Assembly (NCBI GenBank): GCA_905221605.1
Contig: CAJNDS010002203.1
Span: forward strand, 51,001 to 115,000
Length of the DNA stretch: 64,000 nucleotides
Source: Symbiodinium natans
Taxonomy: Eukaryota; Sar; Dinophyceae; Suessiales; Symbiodiniaceae
Direction: 5' to 3'
In this document: one piece after another, positions 9,868-19,275 of the stretch
Numbering within the stretch: position 1 is the first letter of the stretch
Layout of the letters: each line of letters starts with the position of its first letter
The notes under the pieces: generated by a model
Told to the model about the DNA's origin: nothing
What the model saw: only the letters and a program-made list of their open reading frames with translations
The model's database searches: none
Position numbers and translations under genes: made by a program

Positions 9868-12800
9868 CTACTCCAAACCCATCCGCTTCGCATCACAGAG
9901 AAGGGTTCGACACGAGGCAGCGGGCGCCGGCGTTGCCTTGAAGGGGACTGAAGGAGGGACCCTTAGAGAGTCCCTAAACCCTCAACCCTAAACCCTTCAA
10001 TTAAGGAAACTTAGGGTTGATGCAGGAGCTACGAAGACATTTAGGGACTATGTAAGGTATATATCGGGGTTTTGTTTATAGGGGAAGAAGATTACAGAAA
10101 TTGAGGGTTCTTGCAGGGGTCCCTCCTTATGCCTGGTTGTAGAAGATCAGGAACCATTGCAGTACGGAAAACATGCCAACGGACAAGGTCCACAGCAGCC
10201 ATGTGGGAGTTGCGCCGCTCGTGCCGAGCGCCACTGCGTTGCCCCCATTTATGCCCAGCAGCGCGAAGGCATAAAAGTATGCAAGAAAGGTGCTCGCTGC
10301 CGCAAAGCAGGCGTGCGCGCAAGGCGATCGTGTGCGTTTGAAGCCCCAGTGTTGTGCATGTAGGATACATGGGAAGATGATGGTCAATGACAAGCAGCTG
10401 AAGAACATCGTATCAATGTCCACGAGTAGGAGGGTCCTGAAGGAGTCAAAGCCTTCCGCCTTAAGTGCAGCAGCACATCCGCCCAGTCCATCGCAATCCA
10501 AGAAGCATGAGGAGCAAATGTAGAAGAAGAAGGGTGCAAATGCCTGCGTGCAGACCGACAGCGGCAAACTTGTGGCACTGCCAGATTGCCGTATGATTTC
10601 GGTGCGCAACGGTCCTCGGACTTCCATGTTGAAAGCGTCCAAGCTCTCCTCTTGGCTAGGATAGCTTGTTAGGCCACGGATAACAGGGTCTCTGATGATC
10701 TCCGCGTGGGCCAATAGCTGGTCACTGTCCTGTCTGCTAACAGCAGCTGCAGCAGCGACCTCTGGCACCTCCACAGCCACAGATATCCTTGGTTGCTCTT
10801 TGACCCCCCCAATAAAAGTTCAACTTCTAGCTCCCTTAATATGAAATTAGAGGAACCCCAAGACTCAGAAAATGCGAAAGTTGTAGTAAAGTCCCACCTA
10901 GTATCGGTAAGTCGTCAATTTCATCGTACAGCTGGGCAATCGTTGCCTCAATGATGGGCCGATCTGCGCCGACTGTGCACTTGGCGTAGCGCACGTCGAA
11001 AGAAGCAAGCCGCTCCAACATCTCTCCATGCTGCTTCAGCTTCATTGAAAACGAAATTGCCGCCGCAACTCCCGCTGGGAGGTAAGCACATCCCGTAACT
11101 AGAGTGTATAAAAGCACCCGCAGCAGAGCTTCCAGGTGCGGATAGGAAGCGGGCAGTGGCAGATTTAGAAAAAAGCCCTGTGCCCAACCCAGAAGACGAA
11201 AAACGAGGCATCGAACGCTCACCCAGTCGAAGAGCACGGCAAGGAGTAGCCAGGGCGGAAGCCACAGCGGCAACACGACAAGGTGGCGGCCGGACTGGTA
11301 CTTCAAGAAGACAGCCAGCTCCATGTTGCAGAACAGGCGCTCAAAGTAGGTCGCGTCCCATAAAACGAGCCTAGACTCCACTTAGAACCTTCATAAAAAT
11401 GATATTGTTAAAATCCTCTTGGGTTTTAAATATAAACAAAATTATAGAACAGTTCCAAAGGGGGATGTAGGAGCATGGTGGAACATCGCTGCACGAAATC
11501 CGGCAAAGCCCTGACGTACTTCTCCTTGATGGCCTCATCTCCTCCACACTTACCCTTAAGACCTTAAGAAAAAGAGTCCGTTGGAACTTTAGGGTTTAGG
11601 GTTTAGGGTTTACAATACACAATACTTCCTAAGGGTGGCTTTATATAGTCCTTGCGGAATGCACAGCTTGTCCACCCAGATGGATGGGGAAAGGCATCCA
11701 CAGGTCAGGACGTGGCCGAAGAAGAACCTACACTCCCTCTTAGAACCTGAAGAAAAATCATAATACTTGGTTTAAGGTTTAGGGTTAAGAATGATAGTAA
11801 TAATATTACTGTTAATCTGAATGTTCCCTTGGATTTTTATAACTAAAAACAAAAAATAACTCCTACGAAGGCTTTAGGAACATCAGGAAAAAGACCGTCA
11901 AGGGCAAGTCCACGGTCAGCGGGTAAATCAAGGGGCTGCCTGCCAACTGTGAGACGCTGCCCGCATGCAAAAGCAACATGACGGCTGCCGCCGCATAGGT
12001 GAACATGGATGCAGTCACCGCCAGCGTGTAGTTCAGATGATAGCCTAGACCCAGGAGTAGCCTAGAAATAAAAAAGGGTGCCCTTTTTCGTTTAAAGGGG
12101 TTGATAGGGGAACACAAGTACTAAAAAAGGGAATGAGGGCCTACTCTGGATCCTAGCAGCAAAGCCCCAAGGTCTTCTGCCATCGCCCTGCGGACCAGGA
12201 TTGGCTCACGAAAAGATCGACTCGAGGGGCTTCCTGGCCCGGTGGAGACCGGTCCCCGGCGGAGCAGTCCTAGGGCCCAACAGTACCCGACGAAGCAAGA
12301 GGGAGCCTATAGGAATAAGAGGGGAGCCCTTTTGGGTTAACAGGGGTTTTATCAGGCCGACCCCCCCCCCCCCCAAAAAAAAAAAAACAAAAAAAAAATA
12401 AATATATATATATATAGGTATATATATATATATTAATAAAATTAAAAAAGAAAAGAAAAGAACAAGGACACCCTAAACCGTAGACCCTAAACCTTAAACC
12501 CTAAACAGCAAGCACCAGTCTGAGTCCTAGAATCCCCCCGCTCCACGGCGAAAACCTGGCCAAGCCCGTCGAGGACCTGCCAGGAACTCACCGCACGGAG
12601 CCCGCGGGTCGGGAGGTGACGGAGCTCTGTGTGAAACCTTGGTAGCGCAGCATGCAGTTTAGGGTTTAGGGTTTAGGGTTTAGGGTTTAGGGTTTAGGGT
12701 TTAGGGTTTAGGGTAGCTCTCTATCTTCTTAGGGTAGTTCCATGGTCCCTTAATATGGGCCCTTAAACGCGGTTTACCCTATACAACCCAAGGGTCCAGA

Positions 12801-13315
12801 CTTCAGAACGCCTTAAAGGAGGTAAGGGACCCTAGAAGGGCCCATGAAACCCCTAAACCCTAAACCCTAAACCCTAAACCCTAAACCCTAAACCCTAAAC
12901 CCTAAACCCTAAACCCTAAACCCTAAACCCTAAACCCTAAACCCTAAACTACCCTTAGATATCTACTTGGCTGACTTCGGAAGCCCTCCTAAAAGTTTAA
13001 CTTTTAGGCTCCTTATAGTAGTTGCTACAGAAACCAAAAAGTTAAAGTCCGAAGAGCCAGCCAGAAGAAAGCCAAGTCTAGACCAGGAGTAACCTAGGAA
13101 TAAAACAGGGTGCCCTTTCTGGGTTCGAGGGTCTTTTAAGGGAACCTAAACTCCGAAAAAAAAGGAATAAGGGCCTACTCTGGACTCTGGGTCCTAGATA
13201 TTAAAATGAGAGGCAGCCTTTTTGGGTTGGCTACCCTAAACCCTAAACCCTAAACCCAAAAAAGGCAAAAGGGTACCACTGGGCTACCAAGAAACAAGTG
13301 CGTTGCGACTGCCAT
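9868..13315 (-). CDS. Multi-pass membrane protein with TIR-like motifs, copy 1 (nine exons)
   Basis: Exons in transcription order: 13315-13296, 12637-12535, 12269-12161, 12044-11873, 11727-11651, 11541-11475, 11370-10906, 10787-10133, 9936-9868. Together they give 1737 nt, 578 residues plus TAG, in one frame. The ATG at 13315 was chosen because the three paralogs acquire frame-breaking indels immediately upstream of it but not downstream. Motifs: DLFVSQSW (about residues 59-66), WVDKLCIPQ (152-160) and RLFCNMEL (194-201). Their order and shape recall TIR boxes 1 to 3, with two hydrophobic helices (about 84-105 and 113-134) inserted after the first box. Further hydrophobic segments occupy the C-terminal half, including one ending FLIFYNQ. 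I recognise this as a common dinoflagellate protein type of unknown function. NADase or signalling activity is only an inference. Introns use GT-AG (I1), GC-AG (I3, I4, I6, I8) and GA-AG (I2, I5, I7). Confidence 0.8.
9937..10132 (-). mobile_element. Introner-like intron I8, copy 1 (empty site in copy 2)
   Basis: A 196-bp GC-AG intron just before the last 22 codons. The ends carry AAGGAGGGACCC in inverted orientation, and GCA is duplicated at the two junctions. Copy 2 runs straight through (CAACCAGGGCACGCCG). A second element with the same AAGGAGGGACCC termini lies downstream at about 9680-9830. Confidence 0.8.
10788..10905 (-). mobile_element. Intron I7, GA-AG with GATA duplication
   Basis: The intron begins GATACTAGG and ends CCAAG, followed by exon GATATC. 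The duplicated GATA supplies a GA donor. Only this GA-AG splice keeps the frame between the flanking exons. Shared by all three paralogs (16501-16617 and 38980-39097). Confidence 0.75.
11371..11474 (-). mobile_element. Introner-like intron I6, copy 1 (empty site in copy 2)
   Basis: A 104-bp GC-AG intron. The gene-strand ends are GCTC-CTACATCCCCCTTTGGAAC and GGTTCTAAGTGGAGTCTAG, followed by exon GCTC. The element ends are imperfect inverted repeats of about 19 bp. GCTC is a 4-nt target duplication that supplies the GC donor. Copy 2 reads ACCATGCTCGTTTTATGG with no insertion (17060-17090). Confidence 0.85.
12045..12160 (-). mobile_element. Intron I3, CTAGGATCCAGAGTAGG family
   Basis: A GC-AG intron whose ends CTAGGATCCAGAGTAGGCCC and GGCTACTCCTGGGTCTAG are inverted repeats, with GCT at both junctions. 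It is present in all three paralogs (17661-17778 and 40248-40364). Relatives outside genes are at 13078-13197, 27542-27631, 33828-33936 and, divergently, 7889-7986. Confidence 0.8.
12638..13295 (-). mobile_element. Intron I1 of copy 1 with nested elements
   Basis: The intron is bounded by CTTGGTAGCCCAG-family inverted ends and a GTTTC duplication (GT-AG). At 658 bp it is much longer than its relatives, because two further elements (12966-13076 and 13078-13197) and three telomere-like arrays (12657-12714, 12848-12950, 13225-13260) sit inside it. The copy 2 and copy 3 equivalents (18323-18828, 40934-41408) hold other inserts. Confidence 0.7.
12966..13076. mobile_element. MITE-like element, CTTGGCTGACTTC family
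   Basis: 111 bp with ends CTTGGCTGACTTC and AGAAGAAAGCCAAG, flanked by the perfect duplication TCTA (12962-12965 and 13077-13080). A sibling of identical length lies at 52157-52267. The middle carries a TTTAACTTTT / AAAAGTTAAAGT palindromic core resembling that of intron I7. Confidence 0.8.
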
Positions 13316-13414
13316 TCACGGAGCACGGTGACTATAGGCAGCGTGGTCAAAAGGATGATGGGCTTTGTTGGGTTTAGGGTTTAGGGTTTAGGGTCTAGGG
13401 TTTAGGGTTTAGAA

Positions 13415-13500
13415 TCATTTCCTAGCCGCTTCAACCACACTACGAACTGGAACGCAGACATCAAAGATGCCTTGAGCCGTCGCTTCAAAACTTCCATCCT
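13415..13500 (-). other. Conserved segment upstream of membrane-protein gene
   Basis: Shared with 19005-19090 and 41580-41662, with a 3-bp difference in copy 1. Two minus-strand frames stay open (one MKALKRWLKASVMSA, one SFEAMAQGICDVCGIPVRS), so it may be an exon of an upstream gene or a 5' leader element. Confidence 0.3.
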
Positions 13501-13644
13501 ACTAGGGACCAAAAGATGATTGAAAGAACATTCCTGCTTCGAATCCCCCTTTCATGCCTAAACCCCAAAACCCCTAAGCCCTAAACCCAACAAAGAAACC
13601 CTAAACCCTAAACCCTAAACCCTAAACCCTAAACCTAAACCCCA

Positions 13645-13716
13645 TCCCAGGGCACCTGTTCTAGCTCGAAAGTGGCCTTCAGCTCCGGAACTCTGGCTAC
13701 AGGTTGGCTTCTCATG
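13645..13716 (-). CDS. Exon-like coiled-coil fragment, unit 1
   Basis: Reads DMRSQPVARVPELKATFELE; block B at about 41945-42020 reads DIRRQPEAGVQELNATFERE in the same frame. The frame and the hydrophobic spacing are conserved while many residues differ. It has been deleted from tandem unit 2, where CCCTAAA arrays are fused instead (19276-19376). Confidence 0.4.
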
Positions 13717-14039
13717 TCGCACAAAATCTCAATTTTTCAAAGAGAACCATGTAATCTTTATCAAAACAGACATTCATTTCGCGAATTTCCTGGGTGCCAT
13801 ATTCCGTTGATGTTTTGCTTTGAAAAAGCCACTCAGTCAGCCCAGAAAGGTTTAGTGTTTAGGGGTTAGTTTTGCTGTTTAGGGTTTAGTGAGTTTAGTG
13901 TCTAGGGTGTAGTGTTGTGTTTAGGGTTTAGGGTCTAGTGTTTAGGGTTTAGTGCTTAGGGTTTCGTGTTTACGTGTTGAGGGTTTATTACTAAGGGCTT
14001 GGGGTTAAGTTTTAGGGTTAGTGTTTAGCGTGGGTTTCG

Positions 14040-14720
14040 TGCCAAGCCTGTAAAGATCTGTTCGCCCTAAACACACCAAACCAACAAACCCATAGAAACC
14101 CTAGGCCCTAAACCCGTAAAAGCCCTAAGCCCTCAAAACACCAAAACAATACTCCCGTAGAAGCCCTAAACCCGTAGAAACCTTAAACCCGCAAAAGCGC
14201 TAAACCCTCAAAACCCTAAAACAATTACAGAAGCCCTAGACCCGTAGAAACCCTAAACCCCTAAAAGCCCTAAAGCCTCAAGACCGCAAAGCAATGTACC
14301 CGAAGAAGCCCTGAACTAGTAGAAGCCCTAAACCCCATAGAAACCCTCAGCCCTAAACCCGTAGAAACCCTAAACCCCAAAACGCCCTAAGCCCTAAAAC
14401 CCCAAAGCAACATTCACCTAGAAGCCCTGAACCCCCAGAAGCCCTCAACTCTCAAAACCCCAGACAATACACACGTAGAAACCCTAAACACCTAAAGCCC
14501 TAAGCCCTCCAAACCCCGAAACAATATTTCCGTAAAAGCCCTGAACCCTCAAAACTCCCCAAAACAGCATACCCTTAGAAGACCTAAACACGCAAAAACC
14601 CTGAAACCCTAAAAGCCCCAAACCCTCAAAATCCCCAACAGAAACACACCCGTAGAAACCCAAAACCCACAAAAACCTAAACCTTATTTTAACCCAAAAC
14701 CCCTAAAAACCCTAAACCCG
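14040..14720. repeat. Degenerate telomere-derived minisatellite
   Basis: Units of roughly 55-75 bp built from CCCGTAGAA, CCCTAAACCC and AAAGCCCTAAGCCCT blocks, often ending in AAAACAATA. No gene is seen here. Confidence 0.7.
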
Positions 14721-15782
14721 AACGCCAAAGGGAGATTCATTCATGAAGGCTTTATTATCATTATTATAATTCATTTCTTTTGGGGGGGGGGGGGGGTGGG
14801 GGGGGCCGGGGCGGGGTTTTGGAGGGTGATAGGGTTTAGGGCGTGCAGGCGTTCTAGGGTTCGGGATTCTGGCTCTTTAGGAACCTATGACCCCCATTGT
14901 CCTTGAAGAGAAGAAGGGCACCACAGCATTCCAGTTTCTTTTCTAGCATTTGAACATGTTTTTTTCTGTTATATTTCTGACACGAAGAAAGCCCATTTCA
15001 AGGAATAAGCTATGATCTTCAAAACCTATTTTATAAATCGACTTAGATACAGTCCACTTAAAATAGACGAATCGTCAGGACATAGGCCGGAGAAAAAAGA
15101 AGATAATTGTCAGGAAAAATGCTAACCTTGGCTTAGAGGAACAACTTTGCGCCTGAGCCCTTCAACCATCTCTCTGCTAGATGCTTGCTCATACTTTGTC
15201 TCGTCTCGCTTCAGGAATCTTGGCCACACAAGCACCCTAAACCCTAAACCCTAAACCCTAAACCCTAAACCCTAAACACATGTCTACCTCGAATCCCAGT
15301 GCCTGCACTGGACTCGGAAGGTCTTTCCTAGTGTCCTCCTCGGCCCTTGCAACAGGTTCTCTGTCTTACTTCTCCAATAACCAAGGGAAAAAAGGTTAAA
15401 CTTTATGACTCCTACTAACCCTAAACCCTAAATCCTAAACCCTAAACCCTAAACCCTAAACCCAGAAAGTTTAAAGTTCAGCTGTTGGAGAAGTGAGCCT
15501 GGAGCGACCGGCAAACTAGCGACACGTGCGGCTGTAGGATACGTGGAACCTCAAGCCCAGAACTTTTCAAAGGCTGGAACAAAGTTTAGGGTTTAGGGTT
15601 TAGGGATTATTTTAATTACTTCAAAGATCCCCACCCTCTCTGGGTAGAGATAACCTGGGGTTGGGCACTCCAGGGACACTCTGCATGGGAGACCGGGCGA
15701 GGAGAAGAGTTCTGGGCGAGGAGAGGAGTTGAGGTTAAAATCTAATTAACAACCCCACACCGAGGGTGGGGAACAACCATCC

Positions 15783-18121
15783 CTACTCCATACCCGTCGG
15801 CTTCGTATCACAGATCAGGGCTCGACACGAGGAAGCGGGCGTCGGCGTGCCCTGGTTGTAGAAGATCAGGAACCATTGGAGTGCGGAGAACGCGCCAACG
15901 GACAGGGTCCACAGGAGCCATGTGGGAGTTGCGCCTCTCGTGCCGAGCGCCACTGCGTTGCCCCCATTGATGCCCAGCAGCGCGAAGGCATAGAAGTATG
16001 CCAGAAAGGTGCTCGCTGCCGCGAAGCAGGCGTGCGCGCAAGGCGATCGTGTGTGTTTGAAGCCCCAGTGTTGTGCATGTAGGATGCATGGGAAGATGAT
16101 GGACAATGACAAGCAGCTGAAGAACAGATTAGCAATGTCCACGAGTATCAGGGTCCTGAAGGAGTCAAAGCCTTGTGACTTGAGTGCAGCAGCACATCCT
16201 CCCAGTCCATCGCAATCCAAGAAGCATGAAGAGCAGATGTGGAAGAAGAGGGGCGCGAACGCCTGCATGCAGACCGACAGCGGCAGACTTGTGGCGCTGC
16301 CAGATTGCCGTATGACTTCGGCGCGCAACTGTCCTCGGACTTCCATGTTGAAAGCATCCAGGCTCTCCTCTTGGTCAGGATAGCTTGTCAGGCTCCGGAT
16401 AGAAGGATCCCTGAGGATCTCCGCATTCGCCAACAGCTGGGCACTTTCCTGCCTGCTAACAGCAGCAGCAACCTCCGGCGCCTCAACAGCTGCAGATATC
16501 CTTGGTTGCCCTTTAACCCCCCAATAAAGGTTCAACTTTTAGCTCCCTTAATATGAAACTAGAGGAACCCCAAGACTCAGAAAGTGCGAAAGTTGTAGTA
16601 AAGTCCCACCTAGTATCGGTAAGTCGTCAATTTCATCGTACAGCTGGGCAATCGTTGCCTCAATGATGGGCCGATCCGCGCCGATTGTGCACTTGGCGTA
16701 GCGCACATCGAAAGAAGCAAGCCGCTCCAACATCTCTCCGTGCTGCTTCAGCTTCATTGAAAACGAAATTGCCGCCGCAACTCCCGCCGGGAGGTAAGCA
16801 CATCCCGTAACGAGAGTGTATAAAAGCACGCGCAGCAGGGCTTCCAGGTGCGGATAGGAAGCGGGCAGTGGCAGATTCAGAAAAAAGCCCTGTGCCCAAC
16901 ACAGAAGACGAAAAACGAGGCATCGAACGCTTACCCAGTCGAAGAGCACGGCCAGGAGTAGCCAGGGCGGAAGCCATAGCGGCAACACGACAAGGTGGCG
17001 GCCGGACTGGTACTTCAAGAAGACAGCCAGCTCCATGTTGCAGAACAGGCGCTCAAAGTAGGTCGAGTCCCATAAAACGAGCATGGTGGAACATCGCTGC
17101 ACGAAATCCGGCAAAGCCCTGACGTACTTCTGCTTGATGGCCTCATCTCCTCTATACTTACCTTAGGACCTGAAGAGAAAGAGTCCGTTGGGTTTTTCAA
17201 TAACAATACACAATACTTCCTAAGGGTGGCTGTATATAGTCCTTGCGGAATGCACAGCTTGTCCACCCAGATGGATGGGGAAAGGCATCCACAGGTCAGG
17301 ACGTGGCCGAAGAAGAACCTACACTCCCCCTAGAAACTTAATAATAAAAGAATATAGAATTATGGTACTACTACTGTTCTTAATATTCCATTATCAAAAC
17401 AATAGCAATATCAAAAACGACTAGTCTTTTTGATATCCCCCTGGGTTTTTTTTTATGACTACAAACAACAAACATCTCCGAAGGGGGCTTTAGGAACATC
17501 AGGAAAAAGACGGTCAAGGGCAAGTCCACGGTCAGCGGGTAAATCCAGGGGCTCCCTGCCAACTGTGAGACGCTGCCCGCATGCAGAAGCAACATGACGG
17601 ATGCCGCCACATAGGTGAACATGGATGCGATCACCGCCAGCGTGTAGTTCAGATGATAGCCTAGACCCAGGAGTAGCCTAGAAATAAAAAAAGGGTGCCC
17701 TTTTTGGCTTAAAGGGGTTTATAGGGGAACACAAACCCTAAAAAAAGGGAATGAGGGCCTACTCTGGATCCTAGCAGCAAAGCCCCAAGGTTTTCTGCCA
17801 TCGCCCTGCGGACCAGGATTGGCTCACGAAGACATCGACTCGAGGAACTTCCTGGCCCAACGAAGACCTTTGCAGCCCAGTAACCGTACTATAATAAGCG
17901 CACCCTTTTTTGGGTTGGTTACATTAGAAGGAACCTTGAACCCCCAAAAAAGGGGAAAAGGGTACCACTGGGCTGCCAAGAGACCAGTCCCCGGCGGAGC
18001 AGTCCTCGGTTGAAGAGTAGCCCGAGGGAAGCAAAAGGGAACCTAGAAGAGGACTAAAAGAGGGAACCCTTTTGGGTTTGAAGCGGGTTTTGTGAGGGAA
18101 CTCAACCCCCCCCCCCCCCCC

Positions 18122-18158
<37 letters not shown>

Positions 18159-18848
18159 AAATAAACACCCTAAAACGTAGACCCTAAACCCTAAACCCTA
18201 AACTCTGAGTCCTAGAATCCCCCTGCTCCACGGCGAAGACCTGGCCAAGCCCGGCGAGGACCTGTGAGGAACTCGCTGCCCGGAGCCCGTGGGTCGGGAG
18301 GTGACGGAGCTCTGTGTGAAACCTTGGTAGCCCAGTATGTAGGGTTTAGGGTTTAGGGTTTAGGGTTTAGGGTTTAGGGTTTAGGGTTTAGGGTTTAGGG
18401 TTTAGGGTTTGGGGTTTGGGGTTTAGGGTTTAGGGTTTAGGGCTTGGGGTTTAGGGCTTTTGCCACCCGTCTAGCCACGGGGCAACTGAAGAGGGAATGC
18501 TGTGTACGAATTGCTTCAGAGCCCAACCTTACGATATGCCAAGGCTCGGGGAGTGCCTCACGCTTAGCACGAAGGACAAGAGGGTTTGGGTCTTTCTCTA
18601 CATTAGGGTTTTTTTGGGGTCTCCCTACATAGTACGGCACCCTTGTACTAAGGACCCGGAAAGGGACCTTACCTTCGAGAACTACCCATACCATACCGTT
18701 ACGAAAATATATGATAATATTATCAAAATATTCTAGTAGGGGCACCTCTTTTTTGGGTTGGTTACTGCAATAAGGGAACCTTTTTAACCAAAAAACGGGA
18801 ACAGGGTACAACTGGGCTACCAAGAAGCAAGTGCGTTGCGACTGCCAT
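15783..18848 (-). CDS. Multi-pass membrane protein with TIR-like motifs, copy 2 (eight exons)
   Basis: Exons: 18848-18829, 18322-18220, 18004-17985, 17867-17779, 17660-17489, 17318-17242, 17149-16618, 16500-15783. The total is 1731 nt, 576 residues plus TAG; two alanines fewer than copy 1 in the Ala run after the GA-AG intron account for the difference. Two introns of copy 1 are absent: the exons at 17149-16618 and 16500-15783 are uninterrupted. One extra intron (17868-17984) splits the exon that encodes the first TIR-like box. The first intron begins GC where copies 1 and 3 begin GT. The last residues run on from FYNQ without interruption, which supplies the empty site for the last intron of copies 1 and 3. 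No frameshift or stop is seen. It is about as intact as copy 1, so it is probably functional rather than a pseudogene. Confidence 0.8.
17868..17984 (-). mobile_element. Introner-like intron in first-box exon, copy 2 (empty site in copy 1)
   Basis: A 117-bp GT-AG intron of the CTTGGTAGCCCAG family. Gene-strand ends are CTTGGCAGCCCAGTGGTACCC and GGTTACTGGGCTGCAAAG, and GTCT is duplicated on both sides (plus-strand AGAC at 17981-17984 and 17864-17867). The duplication supplies the GT donor. Copy 1 aligns through this site with no gap (CGGTCTCCACCGGGCC). Confidence 0.85.
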
Positions 18849-19275
18849 TCGCAGAGCGCGGTGACGAAAAGGCAGCGTGTCCGGTCGAAGGGATGATTGG
18901 CTGTGTTGGGTTCAGGGTTCAGGGTTCAGGGAGTTCAGGGAGTTCAGGGAGTTCAGGGAGTTCAGGGTTGAGGGTTGAGCGTTTAGGGTTTAGGATAATT
19001 CACTAGCCGCTTAAACCAAACCACGAACTGGAATGCCGCAGACATCACAGATGCCTTGAGCCATCGCTTCAAAGCTTTCATTTTGCGAGGGTTTAGGGTT
19101 TAGGGTTTAGGGTTTAGGGTTTAGGGTGATTGGAAGAACGTTCCTGCTTCGAATCCCGAAGCCCTAAACCCCCCAAAACCCATATGGGGGTACGAACATA
19201 AGGGACCCTTCGAGAGACGCCGAAAAGTAGGATCCCTTTTTCCCATGGCCCCAACAAGGTACCCCTAATTTCGGG

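Larger units (their letters stand above)
9370..13540. repeat. Tandem unit 1 inside block A
   Basis: Collinear with 15120-19170. It covers the 3' flank, the whole membrane-protein gene and its 5' flank. Similarity starts near the TTTGCTAGATGCTTGCTCA segment and ends near the CCTGCTTCGAATCCC segment. The units differ by introns, telomere-like arrays and point changes, so the duplication is older than the A/B split. Confidence 0.85.
15120..19170. repeat. Tandem unit 2 inside block A
   Basis: Partner of the unit at 9370-13540. Between the units lies about 1.6 kb with a degenerate CCCTAAA-derived minisatellite (14040-14720) and no recognisable gene. Confidence 0.85.

Noticed and set aside
10111-10370. 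Plus-strand and alternate-frame open frames over the membrane-protein gene
   Set aside because: Shadows of the minus-strand exons; the minus frame is conserved through all three paralogs and across every splice junction.
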